Positions 13,887 to 20,930 of a DNA stretch of 20,930 nt are shown here, in pieces (position 1 is the first letter of the stretch; every line of letters starts with the position of its first letter). Made by a program: the position numbers and the translations under genes. The stretch spans positions 1 through 20,930 of the forward strand of contig CAMBSS010000068.1 in the NCBI GenBank assembly GCA_945870465.1, in the 5' to 3' direction. The DNA comes from Bordetella parapertussis (GTDB taxonomy: Bacteria; Pseudomonadota; Gammaproteobacteria; Burkholderiales; SG8-41). Below the pieces are notes generated by a model. It was not told the origin of the DNA, did no database searches, and saw only the letters and a program-made list of their open reading frames with translations.

Positions 13887-15248
13887 ATGCCGCAATTCGA
13901 TTTTGATCTGTTCACCATCGGCGCCGGTTCCGGCGGGGTGCGCGCGAGCCGCTTTGCCGCCGGTTTTGGCGCCCGCGTCGCGGTGGCCGAAGAGCGCTAC
14001 CTGGGCGGCACCTGCGTCAACGTCGGCTGTATCCCGAAAAAACTCTACAGCTACGCCGCGCACTTTCGCGAGGAGATACACCACGCCACCGGGTTCGGCT
14101 GGACCGCGTCCGAAAGCGCTTTCGATCTCGCGCTACTGCTGGCGAACAAGAACCAGGAAATCGAAAGGCTGAACGGCATCTACCGCCGCCTGCTGGACAG
14201 CGCCGGCGTCAGCATCATCGACGCGCGGGCGACGCTCATCGATGCGCATACCATAGAGGCCGGTGGCAAGCGCTACACCGCGACTCACATATTGGTAGCG
14301 GTCGGCGGCTGGCCGGTGAAACCCGCCATTCCGGGCGCCGACCTCGCCATTACGTCCAATGAAGCGTTTAACCTCGACACTTTGCCGCAGCGTGTCATCG
14401 TGGTCGGCGGCGGCTATATCGCGCTCGAGTTCGCTTCCATTTTCAACGGCATGGGCGCCGACGCCACACTGATGTATCGTGGCGCCAATATCCTGCGCAA
14501 TTTCGACCATGAGTTCGGCAGCATGCTGGCCGACGAGATGCAGAAAAAAGGCGTCGCTGTCAGGCTCAACACCGACATCAAGACCATCACGCGCGACGGC
14601 AACGGCCTGCGCGCAACACTTGCCGATGGCACCGTGCTCGAAGCCGATTGCATCATGTACGCTACCGGCCGCGCGCCGAACACGCGCAACCTCGGCCTCG
14701 AAGCCGCGGGAGTCAAGGTAAATGCCAAAGGCGCCATCGTGGTCGACGGCTATTCGCAAAGCACGGCGCCGTCGGTCTACGCGATCGGCGACGTCACCGA
14801 CCGCGTCAACCTGACGCCGGTCGCCACCGCGGAAGGCATGGCAATCGCCAACACGCTGTTCAACAAGCGGCCGACCGCGCTCGATTATTCGAATATTCCG
14901 ACCGCGGTATTCGCCGACCCGAATGCGGCGACCGTCGGTCTCGGCGAGGAAGAAGCGCGCTCGCGCTTCGGCGAAATCGATATTTATGCGGCGCGCTTCA
15001 AACCGCTCAAGCACACGCTGTCGGGCAGCAGCGAACAGGTTTTCATGAAGCTCGTCGTCGAACGCGCAACCGACCGCGTGCTCGGCGCGCACATGGTCGG
15101 CGCCGACGCGGGCGAAGTCATCCAGGGCATCGCAATTGCAATCAAATGCGGGGCGACCAAAGCGCAGTTCGACACCACCATCGGCGTCCATCCGACGGTC
15201 GCCGAGGAGTTCGTCACCATGCGGACAGCGCGCAAGCCCGCGACGTAA
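13887..15248 (+). CDS. gor: Glutathione-disulfide reductase
   Basis: NADPH-dependent flavoenzyme regenerating GSH from GSSG in the cytoplasm. The 453-residue protein has an N-terminal FAD motif GAGSGG (12-17), the redox-active disulfide GGTCVNVGC (C43, C48), a second dinucleotide motif [12 protein letters not shown], and a segment [12 protein letters not shown] of the NADPH-preferring type seen in glutathione reductases. The FAD motif [16 protein letters not shown] and the C-terminal catalytic HPTVAEEF are also intact. Length is normal. The gene is 71 bases after the selenoprotein gene on the same strand and could be co-transcribed with it, fitting a glutathione-dependent partner. It converges with the tctC-type gene, leaving one base between the stops. 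Trypanothione-type or mercuric reductase are less likely from the motifs. Confidence 0.94.
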   Translation: MPQFDFDLFTIGAGSGGVRASRFAAGFGARVAVAEERYLGGTCVNVGCIPKKLYSYAAHFREEIHHATGFGWTASESAFDLALLLANKNQEIERLNGIYRRLLDSAGVSIIDARATLIDAHTIEAGGKRYTATHILVAVGGWPVKPAIPGADLAITSNEAFNLDTLPQRVIVVGGGYIALEFASIFNGMGADATLMYRGANILRNFDHEFGSMLADEMQKKGVAVRLNTDIKTITRDGNGLRATLADGTVLEADCIMYATGRAPNTRNLGLEAAGVKVNAKGAIVVDGYSQSTAPSVYAIGDVTDRVNLTPVATAEGMAIANTLFNKRPTALDYSNIPTAVFADPNAATVGLGEEEARSRFGEIDIYAARFKPLKHTLSGSSEQVFMKLVVERATDRVLGAHMVGADAGEVIQGIAIAIKCGATKAQFDTTIGVHPTVAEEFVTMRTARKPAT

Positions 15249-15249
15249 G

Positions 15250-16209
15250 CTACTCGACGCGGATTCCTGCGCCTCTAATAATCTTGCCGTACTTCACGAT
15301 TTCAGACTTGATCACTTCGGCGTACTGCGCAGGTGTGCTGCCAACCAGCTCATTGCCGCCCTGCGTGGCGAGCCGCTCGATCACTTCAGGCGCCTTGAGC
15401 GCTTTCGCCGTTTCCTGATAAAGCCGTTCGACGATCGCTTTCGGCGTGCCGGCCGGCGCGAGTATGCCCTGCCATGAACTCACTTCGAATCCTTTCAGGC
15501 CCAGCTCGTCCATCGTCGGCACATCGGGCATTTGCGGCGAGCGGCGGTTGCCGGAAAACCCGATCGCCCGCAGCTTGCCCGCGCGCAACTGCGGTATCGA
15601 CGTGATCTGCGTGTCGAACATCATGGGCAATTGCCCAGCCAGCACATCGGTGAGAGCAGCGGCACTACCCTTATAGGGAACATGGGTGAGCTTGATACCC
15701 GTCATCGTGGCGAGAAATTCACCAGCCAGATGATTCGCGCCGCCCAACCCGGTCGAGCCGTAAGCAAGCCCCGGTTTTGTCTTCACATAGGCAACGAGTT
15801 CCTGGATATTCTTCGCCGGTATCGACGGGTGCACGACCAGCACGTAGGCGTAATAAGTGCCCTGCGTGACCGGCGCGAAATCGCGCACCGGGTCATACGG
15901 CAGCTTGCTGTAAAGACTGGGGTTCAACACGAATGGCGCGCTGTTGCCCATCACTATCGTATAGCCGTCGGGCGGCGACTTCGCCACGAGATCGGTGCCG
16001 ATGATGGCGTTGGCGCCCGGACGGTTGTCGACGACCACCGTCTGCCCCATTGCCTCAAAGAATTTCTGACCGATGGTGCGCGCGAATATATCGCCCGCGC
16101 CGCCGGCGGTGTACGGCACGACAAAACGTATCGGCCGCGACGGATAATTCTGCGCATCGGCTGCCCCGGCGATTGCCAGCAGCAACGGCGCATATGCGTA
16201 TGCTTTCAT
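15250..16209 (-). CDS. Bug/TctC-family periplasmic substrate-binding protein
   Basis: A periplasmic binding protein of the tripartite tricarboxylate transporter receptor family, greatly expanded in Burkholderiales. The 319-residue protein starts at the ATG at 16209, preceded by an excellent GGAGGAG site. The signal peptide MKAYAYAPLLLAIAGAADA is followed by the mature start QNYPSRPIRFVVPYTAGGAGD. Family features include VVDNRPGANAIIGTDLVAKSPPDGYT, THVPYKGSAAALTDVLAGQ and PMMFDTQITS. The open frame reaches 16284, but the longer start lacks a signal peptide and the ribosome binding site. No TctA or TctB transporter genes are adjacent, which is common for orphan Bug proteins. The ligand, usually a carboxylate, cannot be predicted. 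Confidence 0.93.
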   Translation of the reverse strand: MKAYAYAPLLLAIAGAADAQNYPSRPIRFVVPYTAGGAGDIFARTIGQKFFEAMGQTVVVDNRPGANAIIGTDLVAKSPPDGYTIVMGNSAPFVLNPSLYSKLPYDPVRDFAPVTQGTYYAYVLVVHPSIPAKNIQELVAYVKTKPGLAYGSTGLGGANHLAGEFLATMTGIKLTHVPYKGSAAALTDVLAGQLPMMFDTQITSIPQLRAGKLRAIGFSGNRRSPQMPDVPTMDELGLKGFEVSSWQGILAPAGTPKAIVERLYQETAKALKAPEVIERLATQGGNELVGSTPAQYAEVIKSEIVKYGKIIRGAGIRVE

Positions 16210-16411
16210 ATTTGCTCCTCCGGCGAATTTTTGTGATTTGCAGGCACGGCCCGCTCGCGCGACGAACCGAATCGAGAATAGCATAGGCGGTGAAAACTGC
16301 GCTAAACTACGCTCCCTGCCCCCTCGTAATTGCGGCGCCGTGTGCGCCTATCCTGCCCATGTTGACGCTTCCTGGATCGTGCGCCGCTTCTCTTCGCGGC
16401 TACCTGCGGCT

Positions 16412-17833
16412 ATGTTGAATTCAGCCGCCGCCGCGCGTCGCGCGCTCCCGTCAATAGATCGCCTGCTCAAGCTCGATGCCGTAGCAGCACTCATCGAAAC
16501 GCACGGCCGCCCGCTCGTCGTCGAAACCCTGCGCGCGGTGATCGATGAACAACGCAGCCTGCTGGCAAAAGACACGGCGCTTCCACCACCCGACGACGAC
16601 GCGCTCGCTGCACAATGCGCAAAACAACTGCGCGCGCTGGCGCAACCCTCTCTGCGCGCAGTCTTCAACCTGACCGGCACCGTACTGCACACCAACCTCG
16701 GGCGCGCGCTTTACCCGCAAGTTGCCGCCGACGCAGCTACAGACGCCATGACGCGCGCGGTCAATCTCGAATTCGATCTGGGCGGCGGCGCGCGCGGCGA
16801 GCGCGACAGCCACGTCGAAGCCTGGCTGCAGCGCCTGACCGGCGCCGAAGCGGCAGTTGTCGTCAATAACAACGCCGCGGCGGTCTACCTGGTATTGAAT
16901 TCGCTCGCGCCGAAAAAAGAAGTCATCGTCTCGCGCGGCGAGCTGGTCGAAATCGGCGGCGCGTTCCGCATCCCCGACATCATGGCGCGCGCCGGCTGCA
17001 AGCTGAAGGAAGTCGGCACCACCAACCGCACGCACGCACGCGATTTCGAGGAGGCGATAGGCCCGCGCACCGCCGCCATCATGAAAGTACACGCCAGCAA
17101 TTACGCGATCCAGGGCTTTACCGCCAGCGTGCCCGAAGTCGAACTCGCCGCGATTGCCCACCAGCACGAACTGCCGTTTATCAACGATCTCGGCAGCGGC
17201 ATGCTGATCGATCTCGAGGCCTACGGCCTGCCGCACGAACCGACGCCGCGCGAGACCATCGCCAGCGGCGCCGACATCGTCACTTTCAGCGGCGACAAAT
17301 TGCTGGGCGGGCCGCAGTGCGGGCTGATCGTCGGCCGCCAGGATCTGATCGCCAAGATCCGCAAGAACCCGATGAAACGCGCGCTGCGCGTCGACAAGGT
17401 AAGACTCGCGGCGCTCGAAGCGGTGCTGCGGCTGTACGCGGACCCCGTGCGTCTCATGCGCGAACTGCCGACGCTGCGTCTGCTCACGCGTCCGCAGACC
17501 GACATCGAGGCGCAGGCCAGGCGCGTGCTGCCGGCGCTCGCCGCTGCCGTCGGCAACCACGCTGACGCGAAAATCATTGCCTGCTCAAGCCAGATCGGCA
17601 GTGGTGCTCTGCCGGTCGATGCGCTGCCCAGCGCGGGCATAGCGCTCACTCCGCGCGCCAAGCGCAAAAGCGGAGCGGCGGACGCGCTGTCGTCTGCGTT
17701 CCGCGCGCTGCCGGTGCCCGTCATCGGCCACATCAAGGACGGCGCCTTCATCCTCGACCTGCGCTGCCTCGACGACGAAAGCGGCTTGATCGCCCAGTTG
17801 GAGCAGCTCCAGCTACCAACGCACGCACACTGA
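16412..17833 (+). CDS. selA: L-seryl-tRNA(Sec) selenium transferase SelA
   Basis: PLP enzyme that converts Ser-tRNA(Sec) to Sec-tRNA(Sec) with selenophosphate. The 473-residue protein (E. coli 463) starts MLNSAAAARRALPSIDRLLK; LPSIDRLL is the typical SelA N-terminus. Characteristic segments are FNLTGTVLHTNLGRAL (85-100), NLEFDLGGGARGERDSHVE (118-136), VVNNNAAAVYLVLN and RGELVEIGGAFRIPDIM. The PLP lysine lies in TFSGDKLLGGPQ (K296). I chose the ATG at 16412 on homology; the frame is open upstream to 16238 but unrelated there. No strong ribosome binding site is visible. The gene heads a same-strand set with a methyltransferase, selB and a flavoprotein, and is divergent from the tctC-type gene across 202 bases. 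Confidence 0.97.
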   Translation: MLNSAAAARRALPSIDRLLKLDAVAALIETHGRPLVVETLRAVIDEQRSLLAKDTALPPPDDDALAAQCAKQLRALAQPSLRAVFNLTGTVLHTNLGRALYPQVAADAATDAMTRAVNLEFDLGGGARGERDSHVEAWLQRLTGAEAAVVVNNNAAAVYLVLNSLAPKKEVIVSRGELVEIGGAFRIPDIMARAGCKLKEVGTTNRTHARDFEEAIGPRTAAIMKVHASNYAIQGFTASVPEVELAAIAHQHELPFINDLGSGMLIDLEAYGLPHEPTPRETIASGADIVTFSGDKLLGGPQCGLIVGRQDLIAKIRKNPMKRALRVDKVRLAALEAVLRLYADPVRLMRELPTLRLLTRPQTDIEAQARRVLPALAAAVGNHADAKIIACSSQIGSGALPVDALPSAGIALTPRAKRKSGAADALSSAFRALPVPVIGHIKDGAFILDLRCLDDESGLIAQLEQLQLPTHAH

Positions 17834-17850
17834 CGACTGCGATCATCGAA

Positions 17851-18480
17851 ATGAACGACAAAGTATTTTCAGACGTCGCAACAATTTCGGAATTCATGCT
17901 GCTGACGGAACGCTTCAAACATATCGACGGCTGGTTGAGCCCGGTGGAAGGCTATTTGCTCTACCGGCTGGCGCGCGACGGCGAAGGTAGCGGGGCGATA
18001 GTGGAAATCGGCAGCTGGATGGGCCTTTCCACCGCGTGGCTTGCCGCGGGCAGCAAGGCCGCAGGGCGCGAGCACGTGCATGCGGTCGACGTTTTCGACG
18101 GCGGGCCAGTGCTGAAAGACCACGACTTCATCCGCAAAGAAGGCACGACCTATCACCGCTTCAGCGAAAACCTGGAGGGACTCGGTCTCTTCGATTACGT
18201 CGAGCCCATCGTCGCTGAATCGGGCGCCGCTGCGCAGGCGTGGACCAAAGGCGCTATCCGGCTGCTGTTCATCGACGGCGATCACCGCTATCCGGCTGTC
18301 AGGCAGGATCTCGACCTGTGGTCGCCACATGTCACGGCCGCCGGCCTCATCATTCTGGACGACGTCAGCGAGCACCATGCCGGGGTCTGGCAGTTGTTCC
18401 ACGAAATGCTGGACGACCAAAAAAGCTGGCAGCACCTGCTGCGCACCGGCAAGACGCAGATTTTCCGGAAACTGAAATGA
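17851..18480 (+). CDS. Class I SAM-dependent methyltransferase (between selA and selB)
   Basis: A 209-residue protein with a Rossmann methyltransferase fold of the Methyltransf_24 type. SAM motif I is VEIGSWMGLSTAWLA (51-65), an acidic residue after strand 2 lies in HAVDVFDGG (D80), a conserved IDGDHRY is at 141-147, and LIILDDV at 166-172. The substrate is unknown. The start is 17 bases after the selA stop, and the stop overlaps the selB start by four bases (ATGA), so all three are one operon. Proteins of this type often modify sugars or small molecules. A link to selenium, such as methylation of a selenium compound, is suggested only by position. Confidence 0.88.
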   Translation: MNDKVFSDVATISEFMLLTERFKHIDGWLSPVEGYLLYRLARDGEGSGAIVEIGSWMGLSTAWLAAGSKAAGREHVHAVDVFDGGPVLKDHDFIRKEGTTYHRFSENLEGLGLFDYVEPIVAESGAAAQAWTKGAIRLLFIDGDHRYPAVRQDLDLWSPHVTAAGLIILDDVSEHHAGVWQLFHEMLDDQKSWQHLLRTGKTQIFRKLK

Positions 18481-20489
18481 TCGTCGCCACCGCCGGACAT
18501 ATCGATCATGGCAAGACCACGCTGGTCAAAGCGCTGACGGGTGTGGACACCGACCGCCTGCCGGAAGAAAAAAAGCGCGGCATTTCGATCGATATCGGCT
18601 TCGCCTACCGCAAGACCGCCGCCGGCGACATCATCGGTTTTGTCGATGTGCCCGGCCACGAGCGCTTCGTCCGCAACATGCTGGCCGGCGTCTGCGGCAT
18701 CGATTACGTGATGCTGATCGTGGCGGCCGACGACGGCGTAATGCCGCAGACGGTCGAGCATCTGCATATCGTTGACCTTTTGACCGTGCGGCGCGGCATT
18801 GCCGTCATCACCAAGACCGACCGCGTCCCCGCCGAGCGCGTGGCGGAAGTCGCAGCGAGCGTGCGAGCGTTGCTCGCTCCGACCGCATTGGCCGGAATCG
18901 ACGTGCTGCCGGTATCGGCGATCAGCGGCGAAGGCGTCGAGCAATTGCGCGATGCGCTGGCCAGCGCCGCGCGCGAACACGGCACTCGCGAACATGCCGG
19001 GCGCAATCTGCGCTATGCGATAGACCGCGTGTTCACCATCGCCGGCAGCGGCACTGTCGTTACCGGCACCGTATTCAACGGCGCGGTGGCGATCGGCGAC
19101 AAATTGATGCTGACGCCCAGCGGCATCGAAGTACGCGTGCGCGGCATCCAGAAAGACGGTCAGGCGGCGCAGCAGGCGAGCGCGGGCGAACGCTGCGCGC
19201 TCAATGTGACCGGCGCCGACGTCGCGCAGATCCATCGCGGCGACTGGGTCGTCGCACCTGCCATCCACGCGCCGACGCAACGCCTCGACGTGCGCCTGCA
19301 ACTACTCGCCGGCGAAACACAGCCACTCAAACACTGGACGCCGGTGCATCTGCATCTCGGCACCGCGGACGTGACCGCGCGCATCGCGATCCGGCGCGGC
19401 GCTTCGGTTGCGCCCGGCGCCTCGGCAATCGTGCAGGTCATAGCCGACAAGCCGATTGCCGCGCTCAACGGCGACCGCTTCATCATTCGCGATCAGTCCG
19501 CGATGCGCACTATTGGCGGCGGCACCGTCATCGACCCGTTCGTCGCTTCGACGCGGCGCAACGCGCAAGCGCGCGCGGCCCACCTCGCAGCGCTGGAAAA
19601 CGCCGATCCCGCAGCGGCGCTTGCCGCGCTGCTCGCCGGCTCGCCCGCCGGCGTCGATCTCACGCAGTTCGAGCGCGCCATGAACCTCACCCCCGACCGC
19701 GCTGCGCAGCTCACGCACAAACCCGAAATCGCCATCGTCGGCAAAGAACAACGCGTAGCGCTGCCGCGAACGATTGTCGACAGCATCAAACAAAGTGCGG
19801 TCGATGCGCTGACGCGCTTTCACCGCGAATCGCCGCAGGCCACCGGGTTCGAAGTCTCCACTCTGCGCAAGCAACTCGCGCCCGCCCTGCCCGCCGCCAC
19901 GTTTACCGCGCTGCTGCGCGAACTCGGCGACGAGAAAAGAATCGAGGTCGCCGGCTCCAGCGCGCGCCTGCCGAGACACGTCGCCACCGACAATCCCGCC
20001 GACGAGAAAATGTGGCAGGCATTGAAACCCCTGCTCGACAATGCAGGGTTTAACGTGCCGCCGCTGCGCGAACTGGCACCGGCCGCCAATCTCAAGGAAG
20101 CGATCCTCAAGGATTTTCTGCACCGCAAGGCGCGCACCAGCGAAGTAATACGAGTGACACCCGAGCGCTTTTATCCGCGCGCGACACTTGCCCAACTCGC
20201 AGCGGTCGCACAAGTGGTCACGCAGACGGTGCCCGGCGGCCAATTCACCGCCGCGCAGTACCGCGATGCGACCGGCGTCGGCCGCGGGCTCGCTATTGAA
20301 ATACTCGAATGCCTGGACCGTCTCGGCATCACCCAGCGCATCGGCGACGCGCGAAAAATGCGCAAGGACTTCGTGCCTATACTCGGCGCCGCGACCGCAC
20401 CGCCGCCGCCTGCCGCAAAACCACCTGCTGCAACCAAACCGATTCCGCAACCCGCGCGGCGCACTCCGCCGCATCAATTCAAACGCTAA
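18477..20489 (+). CDS. selB: Selenocysteine-specific translation elongation factor SelB
   Basis: GTPase that brings Sec-tRNA(Sec) to UGA by binding a SECIS hairpin in the mRNA. The 670-residue protein begins [20 protein letters not shown] with G1 GHIDHGKT (7-14), G2 RGIS (34-37), G3 DVPGHE (57-62), G4 TKTD (112-115) and G5 SAIS (147-150). EF-Tu-like domains 2 and 3 follow ([21 protein letters not shown] and on). A C-terminal half of winged-helix repeats ends in a domain with [20 protein letters not shown]. The Pro/Ala-rich tail of about 35 residues ([14 protein letters not shown] and on) makes it longer than E. coli SelB (614 aa). The ATG at 18477 overlaps the methyltransferase stop. The open frame upstream of it is only a shadow of that gene. 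Confidence 0.97.
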   Translation: MIVATAGHIDHGKTTLVKALTGVDTDRLPEEKKRGISIDIGFAYRKTAAGDIIGFVDVPGHERFVRNMLAGVCGIDYVMLIVAADDGVMPQTVEHLHIVDLLTVRRGIAVITKTDRVPAERVAEVAASVRALLAPTALAGIDVLPVSAISGEGVEQLRDALASAAREHGTREHAGRNLRYAIDRVFTIAGSGTVVTGTVFNGAVAIGDKLMLTPSGIEVRVRGIQKDGQAAQQASAGERCALNVTGADVAQIHRGDWVVAPAIHAPTQRLDVRLQLLAGETQPLKHWTPVHLHLGTADVTARIAIRRGASVAPGASAIVQVIADKPIAALNGDRFIIRDQSAMRTIGGGTVIDPFVASTRRNAQARAAHLAALENADPAAALAALLAGSPAGVDLTQFERAMNLTPDRAAQLTHKPEIAIVGKEQRVALPRTIVDSIKQSAVDALTRFHRESPQATGFEVSTLRKQLAPALPAATFTALLRELGDEKRIEVAGSSARLPRHVATDNPADEKMWQALKPLLDNAGFNVPPLRELAPAANLKEAILKDFLHRKARTSEVIRVTPERFYPRATLAQLAAVAQVVTQTVPGGQFTAAQYRDATGVGRGLAIEILECLDRLGITQRIGDARKMRKDFVPILGAATAPPPPAAKPPAATKPIPQPARRTPPHQFKR

Positions 20490-20500
20490 GAGGACTTTAA

Positions 20501-20930
20501 ATGGCAGTTTCGATTTTCGACGTGATCGTGATCGGCGCCGGCGTCACCGGCCTTACCGCGGCCAAAGAGGCCGTGCAAAGCGGCCTGAAGACCGCCAACA
20601 TCGAAGCGCTGATGTTCGGCGGCCTCGTCGTCAACATCAACGAACTCGATGGCGAGCCGGCCGGTTCGGGCACCGATTACGCGTCCAACCTGATGATGGA
20701 GATATCTGAACTGGGCGTCGAGAACCTGTCCGAAACCGTGTCGGCGATTGCCTCCGACGGCAAGCTTCTGAGCGTTACCACCGATGCGGGAACGCATCGC
20801 GCGCGCGCCGTAATCATCGCGTCGGGCGCCAAGTTAAAGCGCCTGGGCATTCCGGGTGAGATGGAATTCGAATACAAAGGCGTTTCGCAGTGCGCCGATT
20901 GCGACGGTCCCATGTACAAGGGTGAAGATG
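20501..20930 (+). CDS. Thioredoxin reductase-like FAD-dependent oxidoreductase (3' part outside window)
   Basis: The first 143 residues of a flavoprotein related to thioredoxin reductase. An FAD-binding motif VIGAGVTGLTA (10-20) and a segment GGLVVNINELDGEP (40-53) correspond to the TrxB region. A redox pair C131-A-D-C134 in GVSQCADCDGPMYKGED matches the TrxB active site (usually CATC), with Asp in the third position. A good ribosome binding site, AAGAGGA at 20488-20494, precedes the ATG. The gene begins 11 bases after the selB stop, so it is probably in the same operon. Whether it is a true thioredoxin reductase or a relative with another partner cannot be decided without the C-terminal half. 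Confidence 0.85.
   Translation, partial: MAVSIFDVIVIGAGVTGLTAAKEAVQSGLKTANIEALMFGGLVVNINELDGEPAGSGTDYASNLMMEISELGVENLSETVSAIASDGKLLSVTTDAGTHRARAVIIASGAKLKRLGIPGEMEFEYKGVSQCADCDGPMYKGED

Noticed and set aside
14133..15191. A 352-aa minus-strand open frame
   Set aside because: Antisense to gor; Val/Asp/His/Arg-rich composition typical of shadows.
16451..17560. A 369-aa minus-strand open frame
   Set aside because: Antisense to selA and without motifs.

Overview
The window reads as the chromosome of a GC-rich betaproteobacterium, probably Burkholderiales or a close relative. The evidence is the clpA-clpS-cold-shock-rluE neighbourhood, a Bug/TctC-type periplasmic binding protein, and strong G/C third-position bias in every long gene. 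No phage, IS, CRISPR, rRNA or tRNA gene was seen.

Left part (1-5480): clpA (cut by the left edge) and clpS form a translationally overlapping pair on the minus strand, divergent from a cold-shock protein gene. Next come a 457-residue protein I do not recognise, an RluE-type pseudouridine synthase, and two tiny secreted lysine-rich proteins (57 and 46 aa), each followed by its own terminator. Middle (5503-11523): a leftward operon encodes a TPR protein, a HupE/UreJ-like membrane protein with an EF-hand loop, a TonB protein and a TonB-dependent receptor, which looks like an outer-membrane uptake system. A third tiny secreted charged protein (58 aa, TTG start) diverges from this operon, and a small membrane protein gene converges on it. 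mnmA follows at 11726.

Right part (12800-20930) holds the most important content. The gene at 13042-13815 has an in-frame TGA as codon 16. The reading frame on both sides encodes one glutaredoxin-like fold with the active site P-G-U-S-S-C, followed by a DinB-like domain. A 7-bp stem with a 3-nt loop begins 16 nt after the TGA, where a bacterial SECIS is expected. The same window encodes SelA (16412-17833) and SelB (18477-20489), so selenocysteine decoding is plausible in this organism. A conventional annotation would start this gene at GTG 13198 and lose the catalytic half of the domain.

The genes suggest one redox module: a selenocysteine glutaredoxin-DinB fusion, glutathione reductase (gor) 71 bp downstream, then (after a convergent tctC-type gene) selA, a small SAM-methyltransferase, selB and a thioredoxin-reductase-like flavoprotein cut by the right edge. 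selC and selD were not found here. No stretch longer than about 280 bases lacks a gene; the longer intergenic regions hold promoters, hairpins and short repeats described below.
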